NCBI GenBank assembly: GCA_021817875.1
Contig: JAKAFQ010000140.1
Coordinates: 1-8,941 of the forward strand
Direction of reading: 5' to 3'
Length of the DNA stretch: 8,941 bases
DNA from: Pseudomonadota bacterium
GTDB lineage: Bacteria > Pseudomonadota > Gammaproteobacteria > Steroidobacterales > Steroidobacteraceae
The notes beneath the pieces are model-generated. The model was not told the origin of the DNA. It searched no databases and was given only the letters and a program-made list of their open reading frames with translations. How positions within the stretch are numbered: position 1 is the first letter of the stretch; each line of letters starts with the position of its first letter. The position numbers and the translations under genes were made by a program. Positions 1-5,860 of the stretch are shown piece by piece.

Positions 1-554
1 TTGTCGAGGTCCCATTGCAGCTCCTCGGCGCTGCGGCCGACCCCGGCCGTGCGCACGATGGCGCCCATGCCCTCGGGGATGCGCAGCTGGTTCATCACCT
101 CGCGCATCTGGTCGCGGTCCTCGCCCTCGATGCGGCGCGAGACTCCGCCGGCGCGGGGGTTGTTCGGCATCAGCACGAGGAAGCGCCCGGCGAGGCTGAC
201 GAAGGTGGTGAGTGCGGCGCCCTTGTTGCCGCGTTCCTCCTTTTCCACCTGAACGATCAGCTCCTGGCCTTCGTTCAGCAGTTCGCGGATGTTCAGCCGG
301 CCGCCCTGGGGCGGCTGGCGGAAATAATCGCGGGAGACTTCCTTCAGCGGCAGGAAGCCGTGGCGCTGGCCGCCGTAATCGACGAAACAGGCTTCCAGGG
401 AGGGTTCGACGCGGGAGATCCGGCCCTTGTAGACGTTGGCTTTCTTCTGTTCCCGGGAGGGAATTTCGATGCTCAGATCAAACAGTTTCTGTCCATCAAC
501 CAGCGCGACCCGCAGTTCCTCTTCCTGAGTCGCATTCACGAGCATTCTCTTCAT
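1..554 (-). CDS. rne: Ribonuclease E, N-terminal part (cut by window edge)
   Basis: Essential endoribonuclease that starts mRNA decay and processes rRNA and tRNA precursors; in E. coli it scaffolds the degradosome at the inner membrane. Only the first 184 residues lie in the window, reading leftward from the ATG at 554. The translation begins [21 protein letters not shown], nearly the same as E. coli RNase E. The S1 RNA-binding domain covers about residues 35-120 ([19 protein letters not shown], then GFLPLKEV). [23 protein letters not shown] and the 5'-sensor segment IVRTAGVG (Arg168-Thr169) follow. The catalytic DNase I-like domain, zinc link and C-terminal scaffold lie outside, so degradosome-binding sites cannot be judged. 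An AGGGG Shine-Dalgarno sequence sits just before the ATG. The gene is divergent from rluC, as in E. coli. Identification is secure. Confidence 0.97.
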   Translation of the reverse strand, partial: MKRMLVNATQEEELRVALVDGQKLFDLSIEIPSREQKKANVYKGRISRVEPSLEACFVDYGGQRHGFLPLKEVSRDYFRQPPQGGRLNIRELLNEGQELIVQVEKEERGNKGAALTTFVSLAGRFLVLMPNNPRAGGVSRRIEGEDRDQMREVMNQLRIPEGMGAIVRTAGVGRSAEELQWDLD

Positions 555-876
555 GTGCCCCTACTGTACGGTGAGAGGCCGGCAAGCAGACGGGAGGCCG
601 CGGCGCGGACGCACTGCGGCGGCGAAGATTCCTCGAACCCGGCGCAAGCGCCCGAGTCTCGATATTCACGATGCACGCCACTTCATGGGGCGGGTGCCGG
701 AAATCCTTCGATGGTCTCAACCGGAGGCGCGGCCCGCGGAACCGGCAAAGCGGTTCGACGCCGGCTGCACGATCTTGTCGGCCCGATACGATGGCCTCTG
801 CACGGAGGTCCAACTAAAACGCGGCGCAGTGCGCCGCCAACCATTGGCGCGTCCTGATAGTGCGGACGGCAACGCG
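555..876 (-). promoter_or_regulatory. Long structured 5' leader of rne (putative)
   Basis: There is no gene in the 373 bp between the rne and rluC starts. If rne starts at the palindromic -10 at 877-884, its leader is about 315 nt. That is close to the long E. coli rne leader, through which RNase E limits its own mRNA (established there). Hairpins are visible: a 7-bp GC stem at 821-837 (GCGGCGC/GCGCCGC, loop AGT), followed on the minus strand by GTTTTAG and so terminator-like, and GGCG/CGCC at 641-652 flanked by CTCG/CGAG (632-635 and 653-656). No sequence match to the E. coli hp2 element is claimed. Autoregulation here is inference from position and length. Confidence 0.45.
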
Positions 877-884
877 AGTATACT
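877..884. promoter_or_regulatory. Palindromic -10 element, putative shared rne/rluC promoter
   Basis: AGTATACT is its own reverse complement and gives TATACT (5 of 6 to the sigma70 -10) on both strands. On the plus strand it would start rluC mRNA near 891, about 37 nt before the GTG; on the minus strand it would start rne near 870. No good -35 hexamer is at the right distance on either strand (GATAGT on plus; a poor match around 900-905 on minus), so the promoter is plausible but weak by sequence. Confidence 0.4.
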
Positions 885-927
885 GCAAGGATTGCTGTAG
901 AAACAGCGTCTTACGCGGAAAAATGCG

Positions 928-1965
928 GTGTCTCAGGAGATGACCCCAAATCGGGCACAAGTTCGCTACCTCGACGTGGCGGAAGAGGATGCCGGGCAGC
1001 GACTCGACCGGTATCTCGCCCGGCACCTCGGCGGCGTGCCACGCACACGGATTTTCCGCATCATCCGCAAGGGAGAAGTGCGGATCAATGGCCATCGCGC
1101 CACCCCCGAAGCACGCCTGACGGCGCGTGACCGCGTCAGGATCCCGCCGCTGCGCCCGAGCGCCGAAAGCGATCGAGCGCCGGTGCGGGGCCCCTCGGGC
1201 AGCCTGCTCGAGACGGTGCGGCAGGCCATCGTCCAGGAGGACGAGCGGCTGCTCGTGCTCGATAAGCCGGCCGGGATCGCGGTACACGGCGGCAGCGGCA
1301 TCAGCTTCGGCGTCATCGAGGCTTTGCGAGCCCTGCGCCCGGCCGAGTCCCTGGAGCTCGTCCACCGGCTCGATCGGGACACCAGCGGCTGCCTGTTGGT
1401 GGCCCGCACGCCCGCGGCGCTGCGCACCGTGCATGCGTTGCTGCGGGAGGGCCAGTGTGAGAAGCGCTACCTGGCGCTGCTCGCCGGCCGGTGGGACCTC
1501 GGGCGCAAGCGTATCGATGCGCCCTTGCGCACCGATACGCGGCTCGGGGGCGAGCGCACCGTGAGGGTCGACGCCTCGGGCAAGGCGTCGGTGAGCGATT
1601 TCCGGCCGGTTCAATTCTTCGGCAAGCGCGCGACACTGGTGGAAGTCACGCTGCATACCGGCCGAACCCACCAGATCCGGGTGCATGCCGCCCACGCAGG
1701 CCACCGGGTCGCCGGCGATGAAAAATACGGGGATGCCGGGTTCAACGCGCAGCTGCGGGCGCTCGGGCTCGGGAGGATGTTCCTGCACGCGCACAGCATG
1801 AGCTTCGAGTGGCCCCGGGGCGGCCCCTTCAGCGCGAGCGCGCCGCTTCCGGCGGAGCTCGCGAGCCTGCTCGATCGCCTGACGTCGGAGCGTCCGCCCG
1901 GCCGGCGCGAGGCGCCTAGGGCAGCACGAAGCCCGCGCGCCGCAGCGCGCCCGAGAGCCAGATGA
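928..1965 (+). CDS. rluC: 23S rRNA pseudouridine synthase RluC
   Basis: RluA-family pseudouridine synthase; E. coli RluC converts U955, U2504 and U2580 of 23S rRNA to pseudouridine. The 345 residues comprise an S4 RNA-binding domain (about 23-75, with VPRTRIFRIIRKGEVRING) and the catalytic domain. The latter holds LVLDKPAGIAVHGGSG (109-124), the active-site motif HRLDRDTSG with catalytic Asp149, and TGRTHQIRVH. HGGSGISFGVIEALRALRP is very close to E. coli RluC and separates it from RluD and RluA. The GTG at 928 has only a weak upstream purine run. The in-frame ATG at 940 has AGGAG directly abutting it, too close to work, so GTG is preferred with some doubt. The C-terminus carries about 28 extra Arg/Ala/Pro-rich residues compared with E. 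coli (319 aa); their last 50 bp overlap the end of the convergent maf. The gene is divergent from rne, as in E. coli. Confidence 0.95.
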   Translation: MSQEMTPNRAQVRYLDVAEEDAGQRLDRYLARHLGGVPRTRIFRIIRKGEVRINGHRATPEARLTARDRVRIPPLRPSAESDRAPVRGPSGSLLETVRQAIVQEDERLLVLDKPAGIAVHGGSGISFGVIEALRALRPAESLELVHRLDRDTSGCLLVARTPAALRTVHALLREGQCEKRYLALLAGRWDLGRKRIDAPLRTDTRLGGERTVRVDASGKASVSDFRPVQFFGKRATLVEVTLHTGRTHQIRVHAAHAGHRVAGDEKYGDAGFNAQLRALGLGRMFLHAHSMSFEWPRGGPFSASAPLPAELASLLDRLTSERPPGRREAPRAARSPRAAARPRAR

Positions 1966-2494
1966 GCGGCAGCCCGATGAGCGCCGTCGGATCGACGCTC
2001 TCGATGCTCTCGAACAGCGAGATGCCGAGCCCCTCGGCCCGGAAACCGCCGGCGCAGTCGAAGGGCCGCTCCCGCTGCACGTAACGCTCGATCTCCGGCT
2101 CGCGCAGCGCACGGAAGAACACCGTCGTGGTGTCGAGGTGCACCAGGCGGATACCGGCATTGAGGCCGATCAAGGCGCACCCGGTGTGAAAGCGCACACT
2201 GGCGCCACTCGCCGCGGCGAGCTGGGCGCGACAGCGCGCCGCATCGCCGGGCTTCTCGAGCACCTGGTGACCGGCGCAGGCCACCTGGTCGCTGCCGATC
2301 ACCACCGCCTGCGGATGGTGCGCGGCGACCGCCTGCGCCTTGGCGATCGACAGCCGCAGGGCGCGGTCGGCCGGCAGCTCCCCCTCGAGGGGATCTTCGG
2401 CGACCCGGGGCGCGACGGCCGTGAACGGCAGGTGCAGCCGCTCGAGCAGGCCGCGGCGGTAGGGCGAGGTCGAGGCGAGAATCAGCTCAGGCAT
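1916..2494 (-). CDS. yceF: Maf-family nucleotide pyrophosphatase, YceF type (m7GTP pyrophosphatase)
   Basis: Maf proteins hydrolyse non-canonical or modified nucleoside triphosphates to the monophosphate plus pyrophosphate. The YceF subfamily prefers m7GTP (established for E. coli YceF). The 192 residues match the family length (YceF 194). Motifs: N-terminal LILASTSPYRRGLLERL (4-20), IGSDQV (67-71) with the catalytic Asp at 69, TGCALI, the YV/CAGGFRAEGLGISLFE segment (139-162) and DPTALIGLPL (169-178). PYRR rather than the RR of YhdE-type dTTP/UTP enzymes, and the neighbours rluC and yceD, favour YceF. The ATG at 2494 places the first strand correctly. A longer in-frame reading up to 2587 would add 31 unrelated residues and is rejected. 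No clear Shine-Dalgarno sequence is seen. The 3' end overlaps rluC by 50 bp, tail to tail. Divergent from yceD. Confidence 0.93.
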   Translation of the reverse strand: MPELILASTSPYRRGLLERLHLPFTAVAPRVAEDPLEGELPADRALRLSIAKAQAVAAHHPQAVVIGSDQVACAGHQVLEKPGDAARCRAQLAAASGASVRFHTGCALIGLNAGIRLVHLDTTTVFFRALREPEIERYVQRERPFDCAGGFRAEGLGISLFESIESVDPTALIGLPLIWLSGALRRAGFVLP

Positions 2495-2530
2495 GAAAAC
2501 GAAACAAGGACTTGAAACATCCGCGGGACT

Positions 2531-2559
2531 TTGACTTGCCGATACCCGATACCTATTAT
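2531..2559 (+). promoter_or_regulatory. Strong sigma70 promoter for yceD-rpmF-plsX-fabH
   Basis: TTGACT (2531-2536), a 17-nt spacer and TATTAT (2554-2559): each hexamer matches 5 of 6 consensus bases and the spacing is ideal. The start would fall at about 2566, within a few bases of the yceD ATG at 2569. The spacer contains a tandem 7-mer, CGATACC twice (2540-2553), which could be a regulator site, though that is only a guess. This is the best sigma70-like match noticed upstream of the run. Confidence 0.72.
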
Positions 2560-2560
2560 A
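2555..2560 (-). promoter_or_regulatory. Perfect -10 hexamer facing maf
   Basis: On the minus strand these bases read TATAAT, the exact sigma70 -10 consensus, made from the same bases as the yceD -10 on the plus strand. It would start maf mRNA near 2548 with a leader of about 54 nt. The only -35-like hexamer upstream, TTGACC (2587-2582), has a 21-nt spacer, longer than usual, so strength is uncertain. Confidence 0.4.
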
Positions 2561-2568
2561 CGCGCCCC

Positions 2569-3081
2569 ATGCCGCCGCCCGGGTCAAAGCCGCTCGCGAT
2601 CGACCGGCTGTGCCGGGACGGCGCAGAAGTCGACTTCGACCTGCCGCTGGCGGCCTTGCCGCGCCTGGGCCCGCGGATCGAGCCGACCGGCGGCAGTGTG
2701 CGGGGCGCGGTGCGGTTCAGACGCCAGTCCGGCATCGCCGTGGCGGATCTGTCACTGCAGGGTGAGGCGATGCTGCGCTGTCAGCGCTGCATGCAACCGA
2801 TGCGCTGGCCGGTGCGCAGCACGGTCCGCGTGGCGCTGGTTGCGTCGGCCGCCGAAGCGGGCGCCCTGCCCGAGGAGCTCGAGCCGGTGCTCGCGCCGGA
2901 TGGACGCATCCGCATCGCGGACCTGGTCGAAGAGGAGCTGTTGCTGACGCTGCCGATCGTGCCGCTGCACGAGAGCGCCGACTGCGCGGCCCCGGGCGAG
3001 CCGTCCGGCCCGCAGGCGGCGGACGAGCCGGCTGCGGCGCGGCCGTTCGCGCGGCTGGGTGAGTTGTTGAGTCACAAATAA
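2569..3081 (+). CDS. yceD: YceD/DUF177 family protein (23S rRNA accumulation protein)
   Basis: Small cytoplasmic protein of the DUF177 family. It is widely conserved upstream of rpmF and is linked in E. coli and plants to 23S rRNA accumulation or 50S assembly; the molecular mechanism is not settled. The 170 residues match E. coli YceD (173). Visible features are the family CxxC in LRCQRCMQP (Cys71, Cys74), the acidic run [17 protein letters not shown] (118-134) that aligns with VEDEIILALPVVPVH of E. coli, and an Ala/Pro-rich C-terminal third ending [11 protein letters not shown] chose the ATG at 2569. An in-frame TTG at 2512 would give 19 more residues, but it lies upstream of the promoter and has no family counterpart. 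With transcription starting at about 2566 the message would be leaderless or nearly so. It ends 29 bp before rpmF. Confidence 0.92.
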   Translation: MPPPGSKPLAIDRLCRDGAEVDFDLPLAALPRLGPRIEPTGGSVRGAVRFRRQSGIAVADLSLQGEAMLRCQRCMQPMRWPVRSTVRVALVASAAEAGALPEELEPVLAPDGRIRIADLVEEELLLTLPIVPLHESADCAAPGEPSGPQAADEPAAARPFARLGELLSHK

Positions 3082-3110
3082 TCGCGCGCGTTGCGCGTAT
3101 CGAGGACATT

Positions 3111-3302
3111 ATGCCCGTTCAGAAAAGCCGCAAGACCGCGTCGAAGCGCGGCATGCACCGTTCCCACGACCGGCTCAGCGCGCCGGCGCTGTCGACCGAT
3201 CCGCAGTCCGGCGAGACCCATCTGCGCCACTGCATCACGCCCGACGGTTTCTACCGCGGCCGCCGCGTGCTCGAGAAGGCGAGCGAAGGCGAGCAGGAAT
3301 AA
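3111..3302 (+). CDS. rpmF: 50S ribosomal protein L32
   Basis: Structural protein of the large ribosomal subunit. The 63 residues start [20 protein letters not shown], the diagnostic L32 N-terminus, and continue [21 protein letters not shown], which aligns with HLRHHITADGYYRGRKV of E. coli. As in E. coli, the paired zinc-binding cysteines of some L32 forms are absent; only a single Cys is present. The C-terminus carries a short extra acidic tail (ASEGEQE). GAGG at 3102-3105 lies 5 nt before the ATG, a good Shine-Dalgarno sequence. A small CGCGC/GCGCG hairpin (3085-3097) lies in the yceD-rpmF gap. The yceD-rpmF-plsX order is the standard pairing of ribosome and lipid synthesis genes. Confidence 0.97.
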   Translation: MPVQKSRKTASKRGMHRSHDRLSAPALSTDPQSGETHLRHCITPDGFYRGRRVLEKASEGEQE

Positions 3303-3319
3303 CGCTCAGCGGCGCGCCC

Positions 3320-4342
3320 GTGTTGCCGATCGCCATCGACGTGATGAGCGGCGATCGTGCGCCGCGCGAGCACATCGCCGGCGCGTTCGCGGCGCTCGCC
3401 GAGGACGCGCAGCTGCAGGCGCTGCTGGTCGGCGACGGTGAGCTGATCGGCGCGCAGCTCGCGGACTGTCCGGCGCGGCTGCGCGGGCGGGTCACGATCG
3501 TGCCGGCCACCCAGGTGGTGGGCATGAGCGAGCAGCCGCGCGAGGCGGTGCGCCGCAAGAAGCACTCCTCCATGCGCATCGCCGTCGAACTCGTCAAGAG
3601 CGGCCGGGCGCAGGCCTGCGTCAGCGCCGGCAACACCGGGGCGCTCACCGCCATCGGGCACTTCGTGTTGAGGACGCTTCCGGGGGTGGAGCGGGCCGCG
3701 ATCATCTCGGCGATCCCGGCCGCGCACGGCCATACGCACATGCTCGACCTCGGCGCCAACACCAAGGCGAGCCCGGAGCAGCTGGCGCAGTTCGCCACCA
3801 TGGGCGCGATCATCGCCCGGGACGTCTACGGTGTTGCCTCGCCGCGCATCGGACTGCTCAACATCGGCGAGGAGGACATCAAGGGGCACGAGCTGGTGCA
3901 GGCGGCGCACGTGCTGCTGCTCGCGAGCGGTCTGAACTACGTGGGATTCGTGGAGGGCGATGACATCTTTTCCGGCGATGTCGACGTGGTGGTGACCGAC
4001 GGGTTCACGGGCAACGTGGCGCTGAAGACCATGGAGGGCCTCGCGGCGCTGATCGCCGCGCGCATGCGCCGCGAATTCCGCGCTTCCTGGCTCGACCGCC
4101 TGGCGGGTCTGGCCGCATACCGGGTGCTCGGGCGGGTCCGCGAGAGCCTCGATCCGCGCCGCTACAACGGCGCCTGCATGGTCGGCCTGGCCGGTATCGT
4201 GGTAAAAAGCCACGGCGGAGCCGACGGAGTCGCTTTCTCCAGGGCGGTGCTCACCGCGGCGCGCGCCGCGCGCGGTGGCCTGACCGGGCACATTGCACAG
4301 GCGCTGGCGACGCCGCGCGCCATCGGGAGTTCCCTATCTTGA
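3320..4342 (+). CDS. plsX: Phosphate acyltransferase PlsX
   Basis: Peripheral membrane enzyme that converts acyl-ACP and phosphate to acyl-phosphate, the donor for PlsY in phosphatidic acid synthesis. The 340 residues carry the family motifs in order: DVMSGD (7-12), SSMRIAVELVKSGRAQACVSAGNTGAL (83-109), LDLGAN (142-147), LLNIGEEDIKG (179-189), NYVGFVEGD (206-214), DGFTGNVALKTMEG (227-240), NGACMVGL (283-290) and VKSHG (295-299). The GTG at 3320 is the only standard start that keeps the first strand and DVMSGD; the in-frame ATG at 3344 falls inside that motif. Its Shine-Dalgarno sequence is weak, and the 17-nt gap from the rpmF stop suggests coupling. Odd points: the first motif has Ser where DxMGGD is usual, and LDLGAN is followed by TKA where many relatives have VDC. 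The stop overlaps the fabH start (TTGA). Confidence 0.96.
   Translation: MLPIAIDVMSGDRAPREHIAGAFAALAEDAQLQALLVGDGELIGAQLADCPARLRGRVTIVPATQVVGMSEQPREAVRRKKHSSMRIAVELVKSGRAQACVSAGNTGALTAIGHFVLRTLPGVERAAIISAIPAAHGHTHMLDLGANTKASPEQLAQFATMGAIIARDVYGVASPRIGLLNIGEEDIKGHELVQAAHVLLLASGLNYVGFVEGDDIFSGDVDVVVTDGFTGNVALKTMEGLAALIAARMRREFRASWLDRLAGLAAYRVLGRVRESLDPRRYNGACMVGLAGIVVKSHGGADGVAFSRAVLTAARAARGGLTGHIAQALATPRAIGSSLS
4325..4341 (+). promoter_or_regulatory. Ribosome binding site and coupled TTG start of fabH
   Basis: GGGAG at 4325-4329 lies 9 nt before a TTG (4339-4341) that overlaps the plsX stop TGA (4340-4342) as TTGA. No ATG, GTG or TTG lies in frame between this codon and the conserved first strand (RIAGTGSYLPE), so the TTG is the best supported start and implies translational coupling to plsX. 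Confidence 0.7.
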
Positions 4343-5367
4343 CTCATTGCTCGACCCAACCTGAGGCCCGCGCCGGCGGCACGGCGGCCGCCCCGCGCCG
4401 GGCAGCGCAGCCGGCGGTTTTCTCGCGCATCGCCGGGACCGGCTCGTATCTGCCCGAGAAGGTCCTGAGCAATTTCGATCTCGAGAAAATGGTCGACACG
4501 AGCGACCAATGGATCCGGGAGCGCACCGGCATCGAGCGGCGGCACATCGCCGCCGACGGGCAGACCACCGTCGACCTGGCGGAACAGGCCGCGCGCGCCG
4601 CCCTGGATGCCGCCGGCCTCGCGCCCGGGGAGGTCGATTTCATCGCCTTCGGCACCACGACTCCCGACATGGTTTTTCCCAACTGCGGCGTGCTGCTGCA
4701 GGCGCGGCTCGGATGCCGCGGTGTGGCGGCTTTCAGCGTCGAGACCGCATGCAGCGGTTTCATGTACGCGCTGTCGATCGCGGACAAGTTCGTGCGCGCC
4801 GGTGAGGCGAAGCACGCGCTGGTGATCGGCGCCGAGACGCTCTCCAGGATCGTGGACTGGAATGACCGCTCCACCGCGATACTGTTCGGCGATGGCGCCG
4901 GCGCCGTCGTGCTCGAGCCGGCGGAGGCTCCGGGGATCTTCTCGACCCATCTGCACGCCGACGGTGCGTACAAGGACCTGCTCTACTGCGGCGGAGGGAT
5001 GGACCTGAGCAAAGTCCGCCGGACCATTGCCATGAGCGGCAACGAGGTGTTCAAGGTGGCGGTGGGGACGCTCGGCAAGGCCATCGAGGAGACTCTCGCC
5101 GCCAACGGGATCGAGCGTTCCGCCCTCGACTGGCTGGTGCCGCACCAGGCCAATCTGCGCATCATCCAGGCCACGGCGCGCCGGATCGATCTGCCGATGG
5201 AGCGGGTGATCACCACCGTGCAGGACCACGGCAATACCTCCGCGGCTTCCGTGCCGCTCGCACTCGATGCGGCGGTGCGCGCCGGCAGGATCAGGCGCGG
5301 GCAGTTGCTGCTGCTCGAGGCCTTCGGCGGCGGATTCACCTGGGGCTCGGCGCTGCTGCGGTATTAG
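4339..5367 (+). CDS. fabH: Beta-ketoacyl-ACP synthase III (FabH)
   Basis: Condenses acetyl-CoA (or another short acyl-CoA) with malonyl-ACP to start type II fatty acid synthesis in the cytoplasm. The thiolase-fold protein of 342 residues has the Cys-His-Asn triad: Cys138 in ETACSGF, His269 in VPHQANLRI and Asn299 in HGNTSAAS. RIAGTGSYLPE (30-40), MVDTSDQWIRERTGI (51-65), ILFGDGAGAVVL (181-192) and the C-terminal LLLEAFGGGFTWGSALLRY are nearly the E. coli sequence. About 27 extra N-terminal residues, Ala/Arg-rich and without a domain match that I recognise, precede the conserved core. It is the last gene of the run and is followed by a terminator instead of fabD. Confidence 0.96.
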   Translation: MTHCSTQPEARAGGTAAAPRRAAQPAVFSRIAGTGSYLPEKVLSNFDLEKMVDTSDQWIRERTGIERRHIAADGQTTVDLAEQAARAALDAAGLAPGEVDFIAFGTTTPDMVFPNCGVLLQARLGCRGVAAFSVETACSGFMYALSIADKFVRAGEAKHALVIGAETLSRIVDWNDRSTAILFGDGAGAVVLEPAEAPGIFSTHLHADGAYKDLLYCGGGMDLSKVRRTIAMSGNEVFKVAVGTLGKAIEETLAANGIERSALDWLVPHQANLRIIQATARRIDLPMERVITTVQDHGNTSAASVPLALDAAVRAGRIRRGQLLLLEAFGGGFTWGSALLRY

Positions 5368-5376
5368 ACGGAATCG

Positions 5377-5405
5377 AAAAAAAACGCCGCCCGGAGGCGG
5401 CGTTT
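5377..5405 (-). terminator. Intrinsic terminator between fabH and the lipoprotein gene
   Basis: A 10-bp stem (5382-5391 with 5396-5405; core ACGCCGCC/GGCGGCGT) closes a CGGA tetraloop. On the minus strand it is followed by eight Ts (5384-5377), a textbook terminator 20 bp past the lipoprotein stop codon. On the plus strand the stem ends in TTT followed by CC, so it should also stop fabH transcripts, but less efficiently. It separates two convergent transcripts. Confidence 0.88.
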
Positions 5406-5425
5406 CCATAAGAGCGGATCCGCTT

Positions 5426-5743
5426 TTACTTGGAGATCGAGCGCTTGAACATGCGGTCGATTTTCTCGTTGGTGGCGTTGATGGCCGACTGGTTCGACTG
5501 CGCCAGCGCCAGCGCCTGGTTCGCGGTGCTCTGGGCAGCGTCAGCCTTCTGAGCAGCGGACTGCGCGTCGCTCTCGGCCTTGCTGGCGGCGCTCTGGTTC
5601 GCCGACACCTGCGACTGCAGCTGAGCGACCTGCGACTTCAGGTTGGCGATATCACTCTTGATAGGAGTCAGATTCTGGCAGCCGGCGAGACCGACCACGG
5701 CCGCCGCGACGGCAGCCACCTTCAACACGCTCGCGTACTTCAT
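5426..5743 (-). CDS. Lpp/OprI-type alanine-zipper lipoprotein
   Basis: Small outer-membrane lipoprotein, likely a Braun-type peptidoglycan anchor. The 105 residues begin with Lys at position 2 and a hydrophobic segment (5-20), then the lipobox LAGC with the lipidated Cys22. Gln follows the Cys rather than Asp, so outer-membrane sorting is expected. Residues 29-60 form short heptads (IANLKSQVAQLQSQVS), and 51-92 are an Ala/Ser/Gln-rich zipper. The end TNEKIDRMFKRSISK resembles the Lpp end ANQRLDNMATKYRK, including the final Lys that L,D-transpeptidases join to peptidoglycan. At 105 aa it is longer than E. coli Lpp (78). The ATG at 5743 has AAGGGGA 5 nt upstream. A longer in-frame reading from 5845 would hide the signal peptide and is rejected. 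It is transcribed towards fabH and is divergent from lexA. The family call is strong; covalent linkage is inferred. Confidence 0.88.
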   Translation of the reverse strand: MKYASVLKVAAVAAAVVGLAGCQNLTPIKSDIANLKSQVAQLQSQVSANQSAASKAESDAQSAAQKADAAQSTANQALALAQSNQSAINATNEKIDRMFKRSISK

Positions 5744-5860
5744 AAAGTCCCCTTGGGGTTGTTGATTCAGGAAATCTTGAAAGAGACAAGCGATCCGCGC
5801 TGGAATGCTCCAGGCGCAAGTTCGCAAGTCCAACAAATTTGCCATCGGAATGCAACCCTG
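5744..5860 (-). promoter_or_regulatory. Leader of the lipoprotein gene with hairpins; promoter not resolved
   Basis: Upstream of the lipoprotein ATG the minus strand carries AAGGGGA, which lies in the palindrome CCCCAAGGGG (5749-5758) and so could be partly masked. Further up is a hairpin at 5797-5817 (CTGGA/TCCAG around ATGC, extended by GCGC/GCGC with one bulged G). I see several TTG-type -35 candidates, but none is paired with a convincing -10 at 16-18 nt, so no promoter is assigned. Confidence 0.3.

Noticed and set aside
15..857. 280-codon plus-strand frame across the rne start and leader
   Set aside because: It is opposite RNase E, whose sequence is unmistakable, and it has no motif.
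814..2160. 448-codon open frame on the minus strand opposite rluC
   Set aside because: It is antisense to rluC, which has clear family motifs over the same bases. The translation is Arg/Ala/Gln-rich with no recognisable domain, as expected for shadow frames in GC-rich DNA.
2512..2568. TTG start for yceD with 19 more residues
   Set aside because: It lies upstream of the promoter at 2531-2559 and adds residues with no counterpart in YceD proteins.
3251..4291. 346-codon minus-strand frame opposite plsX
   Set aside because: It mirrors plsX codons, has no start signal or family motif, and is His/Arg/Gly-rich. Other long minus frames (4162-5409 opposite fabH, 7493-8491 opposite imuB) were rejected for the same reasons.
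5744..5845. 34-residue N-terminal extension of the lipoprotein
   Set aside because: It would bury the signal peptide and lipobox; the ATG at 5743 has a good ribosome site.
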